6,911 bases of DNA, from the NCBI GenBank assembly GCA_030673265.1, contig DAOVJK010000163.1, forward strand, positions 1-6,911. Reading direction: 5' to 3'. Below are positions 6,382 through 6,911 of this stretch, piece after piece (position 1 is the first letter of the stretch; every line of letters begins with the position of its first letter). The notes beneath the pieces were generated by a model that ran no database searches, was not told the origin of the DNA, and worked only from the letters and a program-made list of their open reading frames with translations. Source of the DNA: Pseudomonadota bacterium. GTDB lineage: Bacteria; Desulfobacterota; Desulfobulbia; Desulfobulbales; JAGXFP01. Both the position numbers and the translations under genes were made by a program.

Positions 6382-6911
6382 TTATTTGTTGTTGAATAGT
6401 TTTGATATTACGGTCGGTAGTTCGTCAGCAAGTTCCGAGGCGAGCAAACCGGCTTCGATGTCCTTGCCTTTGGTTAATCGGTCAGCCGCAAGTCCGTGTG
6501 CATAAACACCTAGAGTTGCAGCTTCCCATGGGGGTTGCCCCTGGGCCAGCATACTGCCGATGAATCCAGACAGGACATCGCCGCTACCGCCAATAGCCAG
6601 GGCCGGGTTGCCGGTTACATTGATAGCGGCACGGCCATTAGGGTCGGCAATAATTGTATTAGCGCCCTTAAGAACTATGAAGATGTTGTGCTCTACGGCA
6701 AAATCCCTGGCTATCTCTAAGCGATTGGCCTGGATCTCTTTGGTAGTTTTGCCGGTCAGTCGGGCCATTTCTCCGGGGTGGGGAGTCAGGATGCGAATCC
6801 CAGGCGGCTTAGTAAGTTGGCCAGAATCTCCCGCCAAAAGATTGAGGGCATCGGCATCGACAACCATCGGTAGTTTCTGCTTTCGGTAAAGCCTTGAGAC
6901 CAGTTGGCCGG
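6382..6911 (-). CDS. nnrD: ADP/ATP-dependent NAD(P)H-hydrate dehydratase, C-terminal part (5' end beyond the window)
   Basis: This enzyme dehydrates the damaged cofactors NADHX and NADPHX back to NADH and NADPH with a nucleotide cofactor, in partnership with the NnrE epimerase. About 176 residues are visible. They show the ribokinase-like NnrD motifs in order: VVDADALN, LTPHPGEMARLTGK, VLKGANTIIADP, the anion-hole/catalytic stretch GNPALAIGGSGDVLSG, and YAHGLAADRL. The frame is open through the right edge of the window, so the ATG at 6867 is internal, not the start. In many bacteria this domain is the C-terminal half of an NnrE-NnrD fusion; whether that is so here cannot be seen. It is the most upstream visible gene of the minus-strand cluster and is followed 18 bases later by the CBS gene. 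Confidence 0.93.
   Translation of the reverse strand, partial: GQLVSRLYRKQKLPMVVDADALNLLAGDSGQLTKPPGIRILTPHPGEMARLTGKTTKEIQANRLEIARDFAVEHNIFIVLKGANTIIADPNGRAAINVTGNPALAIGGSGDVLSGFIGSMLAQGQPPWEAATLGVYAHGLAADRLTKGKDIEAGLLASELADELPTVISKLFNNK

Overview
The window reads as chromosomal DNA of a Gram-negative anaerobe, most likely a sulfate-reducing or sulfur-cycling Desulfobacterota (Desulfobulbales-like). This is inferred from the overall look of the proteins, from a bifunctional PabB-PabC fusion, from a CBS gene next to an NAD(P)HX-repair gene, and from a probable selenoprotein, a class common in that phylum. No search could be run, so the taxonomy is an inference. I see no tRNA or rRNA gene, insertion sequence, CRISPR array or phage gene.

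Layout. (1) 20-2017 (+): a class A penicillin-binding protein (bifunctional peptidoglycan synthase), complete at its C-terminus but interrupted by one in-frame TAA at 449-451. (2) 2081-2108: a strong two-way hairpin terminator shared with the convergent gene that follows. (3) 2139-2816 (-): a CBS-pair plus ACT-like regulatory protein. (4) 2817-3302: a 486-base divergent intergenic region without a convincing gene, holding small inverted repeats and a possible sigma-54 promoter. (5) 3303-5228 (+): a fused aminodeoxychorismate synthase component I / aminodeoxychorismate lyase of folate synthesis. (6) 5315-6911 (-): a compact cluster reading right to left: NAD(P)HX dehydratase (cut by the window edge), a two-CBS-domain protein, a small uncharacterised 84-residue protein, and a small membrane protein.

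The most interesting item is the last gene of that cluster (5626 down to 5315, minus strand). A conventional ORF search breaks it at an in-frame TGA. If TGA is read as selenocysteine, it becomes a 103-residue, three-helix protein resembling the mercury transporter MerT. The UGA falls exactly where MerT has the second Cys of its vicinal Cys-Cys pair, giving Cys-Sec. A hairpin with the loop GGUCUU lies 21 nt downstream, closely like the bacterial SECIS element of E. coli fdhF. No mer genes are nearby, so its substrate is open.

The two interrupted genes differ. The UGA in the MerT-like gene looks like recoding. The UAA in the penicillin-binding protein looks like a recent nonsense change or a sequence error: moving a single A by four bases would restore both the reading frame and a conserved lysine.
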